A program made the position numbers and the translations under genes. Source: Elephas maximus indicus (Eukaryota; Chordata; Mammalia; Proboscidea; Elephantidae). Taken from it: DNA of 64,000 nucleotides. This document shows, one piece after another, positions 46,840-58,756 of the stretch. A model generated the notes under the pieces. The model had not been told where the DNA came from. It was given only the letters and a program-made list of their open reading frames with translations, and searched no databases. Position 1 is the first letter of the stretch; every line of letters starts with the position of its first letter. Location: assembly GCF_024166365.1 (NCBI RefSeq), contig NC_064826.1, forward strand, positions 26,808,001 to 26,872,000. Direction: 5' to 3'.

Positions 46840-48560
46840 ATCCTTTTCCTATTTTTTTCTGCTGAGATTTCATTTTTACTTATTAATTGACGTGAACTCC
46901 TTATCAATATATTGAGTGAAATGTTCCATTGTGAAGGCTGTTTCTATAATATGTTTGCCTTCATTTTTTAAAAAAAATTTGTTTTGTTTTTGGACATCCT
47001 TCTATTGATGTTTTTCTTAATAGCTTCTTATTTTTTACGTATTCTCTTAGACAGTTAACTTCCTATCTGGAGTTAAAGTTTGAGGTGAGGAAGTGACTTT
47101 TTTTTTTTTTTTCCAATTAGCGAAGCAATTGCATACAGCCTAATTTTTTGATTAAGCTCTATTTTTATTACAAGGCTGAAAGGCAAAATTAGACGTATTA
47201 ATTTGTGAATTGTCAAATATTTATTGAGCCCTTATTCATTAAGATGCTTCATCCTCCGCTTTGTAATAAGATAATGAAAGCATATATAGCTATGAATTTA
47301 CCTCTAGGTGCAGTTTGGCATCAGCCCGTCTGTTATGTTACAGAACTTATATTTATTTTCTTCTAATTAGGCTATATTTCAGACTTTATTTTTTCCTTGA
47401 ACAATATTTAAATAGCTAATTGTAAGAATAATTTAAAATTTTCAAGTGGTGAAGAAATTTTGTATTGGCAATAAATTTCTAATTTTATTACATTGATAGG
47501 ATGTAGTTCACTGAACTATCCTTGGCATTTATAATGTTAGTTTTGTTAAGTTTTCCATTGAACATTAGTACATATTCTAACTTTAACAGTTTGCTGTATA
47601 GCTAGAAATTAGCATTATTTTAGTAATCACTCCTATCTTATTTTTGTTTTCTTGATCTGTCATTGACTGAATTAGGCTACTATAAATCATGTGTTTTTAA
47701 TATATGTATTGAATTTATAGCAGTCCTTGGGCATAAGTTTTGATGCTAGACTTTTAGAAGTATAAAGATTCATAACTATATATTTATAATCAATGAAAAG
47801 TAACTCACTTTGATCCATTTATTGTGTGTGTGTGTGTGTGTACATGTACCCCAGTGCTTCTAGTTTGTCAGATTTTAACATTGAAACAGCTACTTTCTTT
47901 TGGGGAGTTTATCAGAGATATGGATAAGTAGCCATACTACATACACACACACACACACATATACTCACCTACATATACATACAAGTATGTAAAGACACAT
48001 ACATACGTATTCATACACACACACATTCTTTTTTTTTAATTGAAAATTATTTTATACAATGATTTTAGCCTAATGAGGGAGCTTGAAACATTTTATTAGT
48101 CATAGGTTTAATCTTACTCTGCTTTCCATTTTATTTGTTGTTTTTTGTTTCCTTTGTTGTTTATCCTGCTGTCTTTTGCTATTTGGATTCTATTTTGTTA
48201 ATTTGGAATGTATCTGGAAAAAGAGGAACTGCCGGGTGCAGTGGTGAGTCTTGCTTTCTCCAAAGAACGTTCTTCGCAGGGAGGGATTTGGCTGCCTGCA
48301 TTTCTGGGCATTTCAGTGGTCCCTTCCTGGAGCTAGGATATGGCATCCTGGAGCTAGGTACAGTATGGCATGATATAACTTTTCCTCTGCCTTCCACATG
48401 ATCATATGTACTGTTTTGATTCAAAGGGCAGAACACGTGTGTTTTAAGAGTTTGTTTCTCCAATTTTCATCATGGATTATGACTTTAGCAGACATTCCTC
48501 TCAAAATTGAGCTATGGTTTTATCTTTTGTCTACAGTGTTGCTACCATTTTTTATTTTTA
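46840..48560 (-). repeat. Possible very old L1, antisense
   Basis: A T-rich interval with stretches that resemble antisense mammalian L1 ORF2/3' sequence (for example around 47480-47900). It is too diverged to assign firmly. It is broken by (TG)n near 46804 and 47824, and (AC)n near 47943 and 48014. Confidence 0.3.
47824..48027. repeat. Cluster of (GT)n and (AC)n microsatellites
   Basis: (GT)n at 47824-47842, (AC)n at 47943-47962 and again at 48014-48027, within about 200 bp. Opposite-phase GT and AC runs could pair as a hairpin. Confidence 0.85.
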
Positions 48561-48581
48561 TGGATCCATATTCATATATTT

Positions 48582-48830
48582 TTGTACTTGGGATATATTA
48601 TCAGGAGGGACCAACTCAGTCCCTGGAGAAGGACATCATGCTTGGTAAAGTAGCGGGTCAGCAAAAAAAGTGGAAGACCCTTAACGAGAGGGCTTGACAC
48701 AGTGGCTGCAACAATAGGCTCAAAGATAAAGATTGTGAGGTGGTGCAGGACCGAGCAGTATTTCATTCTGTTGTACATAGGGTCGCTATGAGTTGGACCC
48801 AACTTGATGGCATCTAACAACAACAAAAAT
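48582..48830 (+). repeat. RTE LINE 3' end, sense
   Basis: 'tattatcaggagggaccaac', 'cctggagaaggacatcatgc' and the tail 'gatggcatctaacaacaaca'. Confidence 0.9.
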
Positions 48831-49179
48831 TAATATTTTTATTGGAGGTGGAAAAAATAAATTCTACCATGAAAGCCTATATTCTTACTACTTTAACAAG
48901 TTTATGGAAATATATTCCATATTTTATTTAAAGAACTGAGAATCTTAATTGGGTTTTCTAGAAAAATATCTAAAACTCAAAATTCTACTTTAGCCAAGAA
49001 GGCTTATAAACTGCTGAATATCATCAGAAACAATTATGAGATATAGTAAGACAACTCTAGCCTACATTTGCAAAGCCTGGGTTTTCTTAGCAAGATTGCA
49101 TATGTTCTGGAGCTGTGGTAGGTAGGGTGACTGAGATAGAGCCCATTCTTTTCTTCCATATTTGCTTCAAGGATATCCA

Positions 49180-49392
49180 CTCTGAGTCCTGGGTGGTATA
49201 AAAGGTGAATGCGCTTGGCTGCTAACTGGCTATTAACTGAAAGGGTGGAGGCTTGAGTCACCCACAGGTGCCTTAGAAGAGAGATCTGGCGATCTACTTC
49301 TGAAAAACCCTATGGGGCGTGGTTCTACTCTGACACACTTAGGGTCACCATGATTCAGAATTAATTCAACAGCAACAAATTGTTTTGGTATG
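49180..49392 (+). repeat. AfroSINE, sense, diverged long subtype
   Basis: 'actctgagtcctgggtggta' to 'aattcaacagcaacaaattg', with a small internal duplication 'gctgctaactggctattaac'. Confidence 0.82.
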
Positions 49393-49525
49393 TCCACTCT
49401 CTTTTGATAAGTTTTACATAAAGGGCATCTTTATAAAGCTTCCTCTCAAGAAAAAAAGGGTTCTTGGTTTACAGTAAGTTTGAAGGTCATTGTTTTAGAA
49501 AAATACAACTGAAATGACAGATTTT

Positions 49526-49655
49526 TGTTGTTAGTTGCTATCAAGTCAGCTCCAACTCATGGTGACCTTATGTATAACAGAACTAAACATTGCCCAGTCC
49601 TGTGCCATCCTCACAATTGGTATTTTTGAGCCCACTGTGGCAGTCACTATGTCAA
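49526..49655 (-). repeat. RTE LINE tail, antisense
   Basis: 'ttgttgttagttgctatcaa', 'cattgcccagtcctgtgcca' and 'gagcccactgtggcagtcac'. Confidence 0.85.
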
Positions 49656-49753
49656 GAAAGAGGCTAAAATTTCCAAATAATTATGAAAAATTATATCTAT
49701 GTGATTCAAGTGTATAATATCATAGAACATTTTCATAGAGGGAGTTTGATCAC

Positions 49754-50161
49754 TGTTATGAATTGAATTGTGTTCCCCTAAAATCTGTGTCAATTTGGGT
49801 AGGCCATGATTCCCAATATTGGGGGATTGTCCACCATTTTGTTATCTGGCATAATTTTCTTATGTGTTGTAAATCTGTGATGTTAATTAGGCAGGATTAG
49901 TGGCAGTTATATTAATGAGGCAGTGCTAGGAGCAGAGCACATCCTTTGGACCTGGGGTTCCTGTATCGAGAAGCTCCTAGACCAGGGGAAGATTGATGAC
50001 AAGGACCTTTCCCCAGAACTGACAGAGAAAGCCTTCCCCTGGAGCTGGCACCCTGAATTTGGACTTCTAGCCTCCTAGACTATGAAAGAATAAATTTCTG
50101 TTTTTTAAAGCTATCTACTTGTGGTATTTCTCTTATAGCAGCAGAATATTTAACTAAAACA
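49754..50161 (+). mobile_element. MaLR-like solo LTR, sense
   Basis: Starts TGTTATGAATTGAATTGTG and ends AACTAAAACA. Internal blocks match the copy at 33777 ('gagcagagcacatcctttgg' and 'accaggggaagattgatgac'). Part of the middle is deleted relative to that copy. Confidence 0.82.
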
Positions 50162-50263
50162 ATTGCCAAACCTTCTTACTTTTAACCTCTTACACGTATT
50201 TATAACTTATAAATATATAAACAATATATAATATAATGACATAATTATATGTGATATGTAATA

Positions 50264-51095
50264 TGGACCAATAAGCAACATTATGGTAAATGGAGAAAAT
50301 ATTGAAGTTATCAAGGATTTCATTTTATTTGGTTCCACAATCAACACTCATGAAGGTAGCAGATAAGAAATCAAATGACGTATTGCATTGGGCAAATCTG
50401 CTGCAAAAGACTTCTTTAAAGCATTAAAAAGCAAAGAGGTCACTTTGAGGACTAAGGTGAACCTGACCCAAGCCATGGTATTTTCAGTTGCTTCATATGC
50501 ATGCAAAGCTGGACAGTGAATAAGGAAGACTGAAGAAGAATTGATGCCTTTGAATCATGGTGTTAGTGAAGAATATTGAATATACTATGGACTGCCAGAA
50601 GGACAAACACATCTATATTGAAAGGAATATAGCCAGAATGCTCCTTTGAAGGGAAGATGACAAGAGTTCATCTCAAGTACTTTGGACATGTTATCAGGAC
50701 GGACCAGTCCCTGGAGAAGGACATCATACTTGATAAGGTAGAAACCCGTAAACCAAACCCGTTGACGTTGAGTCGATTCCGACTCATAGCGACCCCGTAG
50801 GACAGAGTAGAACTGCCCCATAGAGCTTCCAAGGAGCACCTGGTGGAGTCAAACTGTGGGCCTTTTGGTTAGCACCTGTAGCACTTAAGCAGTATGCCAT
50901 CAGGGTTTCCTGATTAAGGTAGAGGGTCAGCAAAAAAGAGGAATACCCTCATCCAGATGGATTGGCACAGTGGCTGCAACAGTGGGCTCAAACATAGCAA
51001 TAATTGTGAGGATGGTGCAGGACCGGGCAGTGTTTCACTCTGTTGTACGTAGGGTCGCTGTGACTCAGAACCAACTCTGTGGCACCTAACAACAG
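50264..51095 (+). mobile_element. RTE LINE 3' end, sense, split by a SINE
   Basis: Pieces at 50264-50742 and 50913-51095, from 'tatggaccaataagcaacat' to 'ctgtggcacctaacaacag'. The SINE insertion duplicated a GATAAGGTAG-like target (50733-50742, and GATTAAGGTAG near 50912). Confidence 0.9.
50743..50912 (-). repeat. AfroSINE, antisense, inserted in the RTE
   Basis: 'aaacccgtaaaccaaacccg' to 'agtatgccatcagggtttcc'. It retains several CpGs ('gattccgactcatagcgacc'), so it is relatively young. Confidence 0.92.
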
Positions 51096-52257
51096 TGTAT
51101 ATATTTAAGAGATGAGTGATACAGGGATGCATAGTTTAATCCAACAGATCCTGGCATAAGAAGCTGAAATCTAGTAGGTGAGATGTTGCATTTCCAGTCT
51201 TTCAAATAGGTAGAGATTGAATAGACAGTTGTTTGCAGCTCAGAGGAAAGACTTGGGCAGAAGTAAATTTGGGAGTTGTCATATGCATGATAATTGAAGC
51301 CAAGGGCTTAAATGAGATAAATGTCTTAAGGCAAGAGAATCTAGCATTGAGAAGGTTTCAATGGCTTGATCTTAAAGAACTTCAGGATTTGGAAGACTGG
51401 AGAGAAGGCTGAGCTGGTAGAGGAAATGGAGATGGAACTGCCAGATGTATAAGAAAAAACCAGGATGGTTCCAAGTCACAAACTCAGAGAAGAGCTATTT
51501 AGTGAAGGACATAGAAAACAATGTCACGTGCTCCTGAGAGGTGGAATAAGATGAGGATTGAGAAATGTTAATTGGATTTAGTAATGTGGAGGTGACCCCA
51601 ACGTTGGTGACCCTAGCAATTCGTTTTAGATTTAATTTCACACAACCAACGTTTTCATACATTGTCATTCTGAAACTACTTTGTATGCTGGGTTCTGCCT
51701 TTCTTACATTAGCTGATGAACAGCTTGAGTTATTACTTGGTGGCTTTGCCACCTGAGAAGCTTCAGCTGAGCTTCTCTTCGTATAGACTTTTTCTTGGGA
51801 GGGGGAGGGAAACGATATAAATATAAATGTATGTATATGCATATGTGTATGTTGTTTTTATTTAATAAAAATTAATTAAAAATTTTAGCGATAAGCATAG
51901 GGTTCAGATGTGGTATCGTTGAAACGTAGATCATTAAGTGTGCTATAAAGAGCAAATCTTTAGCTACAGTTGGGTGCTATTTGTCAATGAAAAGAGCAAA
52001 TTCAAAGAACTTGTGCAAATGCTGGAAATACATAGTCAAATGAAAAGGCGAGAAGAAGCCAGGTTGTTTGTAATAAATTTATCTCAGTTGAGGATAGCAG
52101 AGCAGCCGGTTAGGAGGAAACTGGGGTCCTGGCAGCTTTTTGTAAGAGAGCCGCAACACCAGGTGAGACTTCTATATAAAAAAGAAGTGAACTTCTATTG
52201 CATTTAAGCTGATTTGTTTAAGTTATTTAATTTAATATTTGATCTTTGCTATAACTC

Positions 52258-52421
52258 AAAAAACCAAACCCATTGCCTTCAAGTCAATTCCGACTCACAG
52301 TGACCCTATGAGACAGGGTAGAACTGTCCCGTAGGGTTTCTAAGGAGTGCCTGGTGGATTCGAACTGCCAACCCTTTGGTTAACTGCCCTAGCTCTTAAC
52401 CACTATGTCTCCAGGGTTTCT
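52258..52421 (-). repeat. AfroSINE, antisense
   Basis: 'aaaaaccaaacccattgcct' to 'actatgtctccagggtttct'. Confidence 0.92.
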
Positions 52422-52547
52422 GTCTTTATTATTAAAAAAAAAAAAAAAATTATAGCAGGTCTTAAATGCATACTGCAAGTAGAATGCTTTGTAATTTAGA
52501 GTAGGTAGGTAGGCAGGTTTAGGTAGATAGAGAGATACAGAGATATA

Positions 52548-53000
52548 TGGTGTTAAGTCCACGCTAACTCTTGGAGACCTTATGTACAACTGAACAAAAG
52601 GTTGCTGGGCTCTGTGTCATCCTCATGATCACTGGCATGTTTGAGTCCATCATTGCAGCTATTGTGGCAGTCCATCTTACTGACGGTAACCCTTGGCCTT
52701 GCTGGCCCTCTGCTTTACCAAACATGATGTCTTCTTCCAGCAATTGATCCCTCCTGGTACCAAGCCCAAAGCAAGCAAGTCGGACAGTGTTCTGTTATCA
52801 TCCATTGAACTATTCACTGGCTAATTTTCGGAAGTAGTCACCAGGCTTTTCTTCCTAGCCTGTCTTAGCCTGGAAGCTCGGCTGAAGCCTGTCCACCATG
52901 AGTGACCCTGCTGATATTTGAAATACTGGTGGCATAGCTTCCAGCAACATGCAAACCACCACAATACAACAAACTGACAGAGTAGTGGTGGTGAAGTAAT
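52548..53000 (-). repeat. Diverged RTE-related tail joined to an unnamed block
   Basis: 52548-52790 is a distant RTE tail ('tggtgttaagtccacgctaa', 'accaaacatgatgtcttctt'). 52790-53000 continues with a different block ('gcctgtcttagcctggaagc' and 'actggtggcatagcttccag') that does not match the other RTE copies. It may be one composite family. Confidence 0.5.
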
Positions 53001-53212
53001 ATACTCACACCTTCATTTCTTATTCCTTCCACTGTAGACATTATGTCTGGGCTCTTGCTACTGACAATTTTAATTGCTTATGAAACAGGCTGCTGAGCCA
53101 TATCTTGAACAGTGCCTGAGCCAATTTTTTTTCCATCTTCCTCTCCTTGCCCTCCCCTAGCCCATCCCTGCCTCCAAGTAAAATCCTGATGTTAGCTCCC
53201 CAAATGGTGAAG

Positions 53213-53572
53213 TGTTAACCAGTGTTTCTTCTAAGACCGTGGAAAACAAGTGATACTGATCTAAGCCTGTCAAATAAGAAGGATGGCACCAGCCACCCCC
53301 CTGAGCCGATGGGATAATGGCAGGAAAAGATCAACATGTTTGAGATACAACCACCGAAACCAAACAGAAGAAAGAGAGTGCACATTCCACAAGTCCCTAA
53401 AACTTATGGCCCCTTTTCCCTTAAAAACCTGAGCTGATCGGTAGTCTGGTGAGACAGACGACTTTAGGAGATCATTCCCCTCTGTCCCCATATACCAGTA
53501 TATCTAATAAAGCTCTTGCTAACCACCTTACCTGTCTCAAGAATTGGCTATTTGCGGCAGGTGGCTCTAACA
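53213..53572 (+). mobile_element. Probable ERV1-like solo LTR, sense
   Basis: About 360 bp from TGTTAACCAGTGTTTC to GGTGGCTCTAACA. 'tctaataaagctcttgctaa' gives an AATAAA signal about 80 bp from the 3' end, followed by a U5-like stretch. Near-duplicated GTGAA motifs flank it. No internal genes adjoin. Confidence 0.5.
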
Positions 53573-53649
53573 CGTGAAATTGTGGTAACACTTACATGAT
53601 ATGCATCTCCTCCTCCTTTTTTGTTAAAATGTCCTCAGCCCTAGATAAG

Positions 53650-53885
53650 ACAATTGTTTTCCTAGCTTCCCTTGCAGCTAGGGGTGGCCGTGTGGCATAA
53701 GCTCTGTCTACTTCTGAGACAGAGACAGGTAGCATTGCTGCTATTCTTCTCTCCTCCTCTCTCCTACCCCTGTAACGTCTGCAGCTGTAGCGGTCATCTT
53801 GTGACTATAAGGAGACTACTAAGAGAGTTTCATGGGTACTGGTTTAGGCACAGCTGAGTCTGAAGCCATTGACAACAGCATCTGC
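53650..53885 (+). repeat. Possible old MaLR-type LTR fragment
   Basis: 'agcttcccttgcagctaggg' and 'gtggccgtgtggcataagct' resemble the body of mammalian-wide MaLR LTRs. Assignment is tentative. Confidence 0.35.
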
Positions 53886-54383
53886 ATCCAGACTTTTCTC
53901 TGAGAAAAATACTTTCCTAAGGTTGATAATTTATTTTATGTTCTGTTACCATCATTAAGATCTCTGCAATTTGTTTGGTAGTTTATCCTGCAGATTGAAG
54001 ATTGTTTAATGGAGTTTACGCTCTCAAAACTGAGTACTTTTCACTGCACAACCGTGTAGCATGCCTTGCCTGCATTTCTTTTTCTTAAAAAGACTTTACA
54101 TTTTTCCTGGGGTTTTAACTTGTTTTTCTCTTCCCTATCCATCGTGTTTGCCTTCGTTGCCTCATCAAGTTGTTCCAAATTATGAACCACTAGCTCTTAA
54201 TGAGGATGGTAGTGCTTCGTAGCAGACATGTTAGAAATTTGTGGGAGTGGGTTTGGTTTTCTCAGTGATTGAGGGTTGCTACTGGCATTTATTGAGTGGA
54301 GTCCAGAAATTCTAGAAACCCAGAACTGAATGATAAAAGAATTGTCCTTCATCCTACTAACATTTAAATATCCTATCAAACAT

Positions 54384-54545
54384 TGGAAACCCTGGTGGCA
54401 TAGTGGTTAAGTGCTATGGCTACTGACCAAAAGGTCAGCAGTTCGACTCCACCAGGCACTCCTTGGAAACTCTATGGGGTGGTTCTGCTCCATCCCGTAG
54501 GGTCATTATGAGTTGGAATTGACTCGTCAGCAATGGATTTGGTAC
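54384..54545 (+). repeat. AfroSINE, sense
   Basis: 'ttggaaaccctggtggcata' to 'gtcagcaatggatttggta'. Confidence 0.92.
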
Positions 54546-55599
54546 AGTAACTTTCCTAGAAGTATGCACAACTCCTGTATAAATTGAGAGAAGGTTGAAC
54601 TTTCCAGGGAATTGCTCAGCATTTTGGAAAATAATGTCACCGACAGCAGTGATGCTTATGATATTTGCATCACGAATACATCATCTGGTTTCAGCCTTCA
54701 TTTACACTTGCCACATTCTCCTTGATTTTATGGATATATACGAACCTATTTAGTCCTTATTTCACAACGTCAGAAATAAGGAATAGCGTTGACAGTATTC
54801 AGTTAAATATTGCCTAGTGTCTCTTAAGTCAGGACTTCTTCATTTTCAGTGGGTGTGCATACCTAGTTCATTCTGTCTTCTAGACCAGTCATGCATAAGG
54901 GTTCACATACTAAAATACATAATATGTAAATTATTGTACTTAAAAAAAAATTTTTTTTTGCTTCTTTCAATTCCAGCTAGGATATGTATGCGTGTATGTG
55001 TGTATTTATTTTAATTATCTGTTTGGATAATAGAACCTTGTATACATTTTATTTCTGGATAGCAAAAACAGTATCCTTTTAATTAGAGGGCGTAGGGGGT
55101 GGCTTATCAGTTAGGGCCCCACAGGAAATAGCTGTCATACTCCAAGAGCCAGTTCACAGAGGAGTGGGCAGGGTTAAGGGAACACATAAGGGGTGGTGAA
55201 GCATTTGAGAATGAGCCATTTGGGGGTGAGTAGCAGGGAAGCCCTTACTATCCCCCAGGACTAAGTGGGCAAAAGGGGGGAGCTGTGACCTGGAGTGGGC
55301 GGGGGCTGGAGCAGTGGGAGAGGGATCTCTGGCAGTAGTTGTGGCCTCCAGTTGAAGAATTCAATTGCTGCCAAACAGTGCATGGCAGAGAGGGATATAT
55401 CTCCCGTCTTCTTTCTCTTCACTCTGATTTTTGCCTGTTACCTCCCCAGGTGGCAAAGGTGCCTGGGTGATGTGGTTCATGGAGGCACAGAGCAGGAGAG
55501 AGAAAAAAGGAGAGTGGACCTGGGGGGCAAAAGGGGAATATCCACCTCATGGGGTGTCCTGTCCAGTTAGGTATGTCCAGAGGATAACCTTAGTATCTC

Positions 55600-56056
55600 T
55601 GTACTAGCCCTCTTCTTCTAGATATGTCCCTCTGTAATTTTCCTCTGCCTTGCTCTCATCTGAAACGGATGTTTGGACAGCAGGCTGAGTCGGCATCTGT
55701 TCTTCATAGTTAAAATGTTTTTTGAGTGGAATCCATTGTTTTCTGACTCCCTCGTTTTGTTCGAATCCATTATACAAGCACGTTCTTAAGAACAAGTATG
55801 TGGTAAATTTTCCGATCTCTTGCAGGTCTAAAATTTTCTCTATTTTGATGGAAAATTTGGAAAAACATAGAAGGTTGAAATCGTTTTTCCTCAGAACTCT
55901 GAAGGCATGTTCCACGATCTTCTAGCTTCGAGTGTCCCTCATGAAAAGCTTGATAGACATCTGATTTCATGCATTTTCAAATGACCCATTTTTCCCCCTC
56001 TCAAGTGCTTTTGATGTTTTCCACTTTATCCTTGAGGTTCTAATATGTGATCAAAA
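55600..56056 (-). repeat. Old L1 3' region, antisense
   Basis: On the minus strand: 'gaagctagaagatcgtggaa', 'catgccttcagagttctgag', 'gacctgcaagagatcggaaa' and 'caaaacgagggagtc' follow the well-known L1M block order. The 103-codon open frame at 55604-55915 is its shadow, not a gene. Confidence 0.7.
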
Positions 56057-56100
56057 AAAAAATAAGTTTTGCTGAGCACTTACTGGCTAAAGTCAGCTAG

Positions 56101-56257
56101 AAAACCTGTTCTGTTGCTGTCAAGATGATTCTGGCTCACAGCGACCTTACAGAGTAGAGCTGCCCCATAGGGTTTCCAACGAGCACCTGGTGGATTCAAA
56201 CTGGTGACCTTTTGGTTAGCAAACAAGCTCTGAACCACTATGTTGTCAGGGTTTCCA
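56101..56257 (-). repeat. AfroSINE, antisense
   Basis: 'aaaacctgttctgttgctgt' to 'ctatgttgtcagggtttcca'. Confidence 0.9.
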
Positions 56258-56582
56258 CATTCAGCTAGAGATAGGAGCATATCCTTCAACTTTTGGAAAT
56301 TCTCTTTTCTTTGTGAATTTGATGTCGGGGGAGGCAGCGAGGTCAAGGGTGGCGTTGGCTTTTCTTTGGGGTGAAGCAGCTCCTCAGAGCCATCTTATTG
56401 TCTTTATTAGCGCACTTATAAATTCCAGAAAGTTTATATGAATGAATTTTCTAATCATACTTTTCATATTGGTTGTAGTTAACAAACAAGTGTTTTATTT
56501 TAACCTGACTCTTGGCTTTTCTTTAGGTGTACAGGGTAATGCAAAACTTGCTTTGGAGAATCAAAGAACATTATAACAGCAT

Positions 56583-56938
56583 ACAGTCCATGGGTTACGA
56601 ATGTCTGACTTAAGTACAACCCATAGTTATGAACCAATCCCACAAAGCCTATTAAAAATTCCAGGTACATAAAATGGTTCGTAATAACAAACAGGGTCTA
56701 CTTTGCAATGCACATCAAAACGTTATTTTATGTTAAAGATGTTTTAATGTATCTGGAAGTGTTTCTTTCAATTTTTTATGCAAAGAAATGTATACTATGT
56801 ACTATATGCTAAGACAAACATTTGACTAACTCATGTTAGGTATGAACCGTACCTAACTCTTCCAGCTTATGTACTGTACAAATTGGACTTAAAGACAGAT
56901 TTAGGAACAGAACTTGTTCATAATCTGGGGACTGCCTA
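56583..56938 (+). mobile_element. Mariner/Tigger-type MITE, copy 2
   Basis: About 355 bp with inverted ends: 'acagtccatgggttacgaat' at the left and 'cataatctggggactgccta' at the right. A transposase-free interior is shared with the inverted copy at 25654. CAG...CTG ends next to TA fit a TcMar MITE. Confidence 0.8.
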
Positions 56939-56939
56939 T

Positions 56940-58740
56940 ATTCATATTATATGTGTAGTTAAAATATTCCCTGTCTTTCTTATGTTTCTATTTTCTATGT
57001 GACTTAGTGGTGTTATTTTTGACTTCTCTGTGTATTAATGGATCTATAAGGCCCATAGATTCCAAAATGACCTTGATATGATGAAATGTAAACACCTGGC
57101 TGGAGAAGGAAACTTGGAAAAAAAAGAGTTGTTGCTCATTCACAATCATATTTTTGCCCAGAGCCATTAACTTCTATGTATTAATTAAGAATAAAAATGA
57201 GAAGGTTCTCATCTAGTTAACTGTCAGACTATTTTCAACATATGTATAATGATTCCCATGTTCCTGTAATCATTTATGAAATTTTATGAGATGAGATTTT
57301 TTGGGAGGATATTTTTCTTTAAGGTAAAATAGTGGAAACTCAATTAACCCAATCCAGTTAAATGGAAATCCTTAAGCAGCTTTAGCAGCAAACCAATAAG
57401 GAGGAGAGAAAATTAAGAATACATTCTAAAAAGCAATTTGTGAGGTATGTGCTAGGGTCAGGAAGAGACCTGAATTCATTAGAAGCTTTTTGGCAGAAGT
57501 TGCATGACTCTTTTTATAGTGCGTGGCCCTCCAGCCTTGCTCCCTGACCATATCAATATGTAATGGTTTCAGTAGGTAGTACCATCTGTGTTTTTTCCCC
57601 AAGAGTGAGGTACATGACAATGAGAACCTTTTAACTTTGTATGAAGCAACTTCTTTTATTCTCATTAAAGACATCTCTCTTCAGCCTATTTGCTTAAATA
57701 CTCCACTTTTTACTTGAGTTTTTCTTGCCAGGGACCTGACTAGACCCCAATGTTTTCATTAATTTCAGAATTCCACATAGCTGTTCAGAGGCTGCACAGG
57801 AGAATATTTTCAATATCTTCTCAAAAAAAGTATAGTTTGAAATGCCAGCTAGACATAATGCGCTTGAAATATTAATGTTTACCAGGTTCTGAGATGTCAT
57901 TCTTCAGAGCATGAAGGTTAAAAAGCAAGTGATAAAACACATACGGCTTTTAAAAATAAATGAGTAGGATTAAATGACATTTTTGTGTCTTAGAAGTTTG
58001 AGCTCATCTGATTTCTATTTCTGTAATTTGCTCAGAGACTTGTAAACAGACTGCTCAACCTCCTAGACTTGGTAAGTGATGGAGTTTGAATTTGAACTTA
58101 GATCTCTCTGCCTCCAAAGCCTTAGATCTTTACCTCAGGTGCTTCCTCCAGGTGCCTGTCTTTTTTCCTTGCAAAATAAGAGCTGCTTTGTTTTGATCAT
58201 AAGAGCTCTCATTTCAAATTGCTTTGGTAGATTGCACCAAACTCAGAAGTCTGTTGCAGGACAATCAGGTGTCCCTAAGGTATCTCCACACAGGGTGAAA
58301 GCCCAGCATCATGTGGCTTATTTTGTGCTCTTCCACAGTGACTTTATAAAAGCTATTCCCTGAAATCTTACAATCCACCAATAGTTTAACCTGATTAATA
58401 AAAAATGTCTGCCTTGAGCATTATACTCCTTTAAGAATTGTCCATATGGGATCAAAATGACAACAGCAACTCAAAAGATTACACAGGAAGCTTAGGAGGC
58501 TGTGAGTTTATGTTAATGGGGGAGGAATCACTCGGAAAAGGGGGGCGAGAATGGTTGTACAACTCAAAGAATGTAATCAGTGTCACTGAATTAGGTATAT
58601 TCTCAACAACAGCAAAATAAAAAAACAGGAGTTCCTTAGGATTGTATGGGAAGCGGTTTGAATAGGAAAATAAAATGTCAGGACCTCATAATCGGACTTT
58701 TGAATTCTCATAAGCTGTAATATAGTCTGTCTAAACACTA
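56940..58740. other. Intronic stretch without a recognised feature
   Basis: AT-rich sequence with no identified SINE, LINE or coding similarity. Open frames at 57426, 57694 and 58076 have no recognisable content. Confidence 0.4.
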
Positions 58741-58756
58741 AGGAGTTATTGATCTT

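Noticed and set aside
51360..51760. Possible interspersed repeat of L1/LTR type near 51.4-51.6 kb
   Set aside because: Phrases such as 'gagaggtggaataagatgag' look familiar from mammalian repeats, but I could not assign a family or boundaries.
55604..55915. 103-codon antisense frame in intron 1 as a retrocopy
   Set aside because: Its nucleotide sequence follows an old L1 3' block order, so it is an L1 relic.
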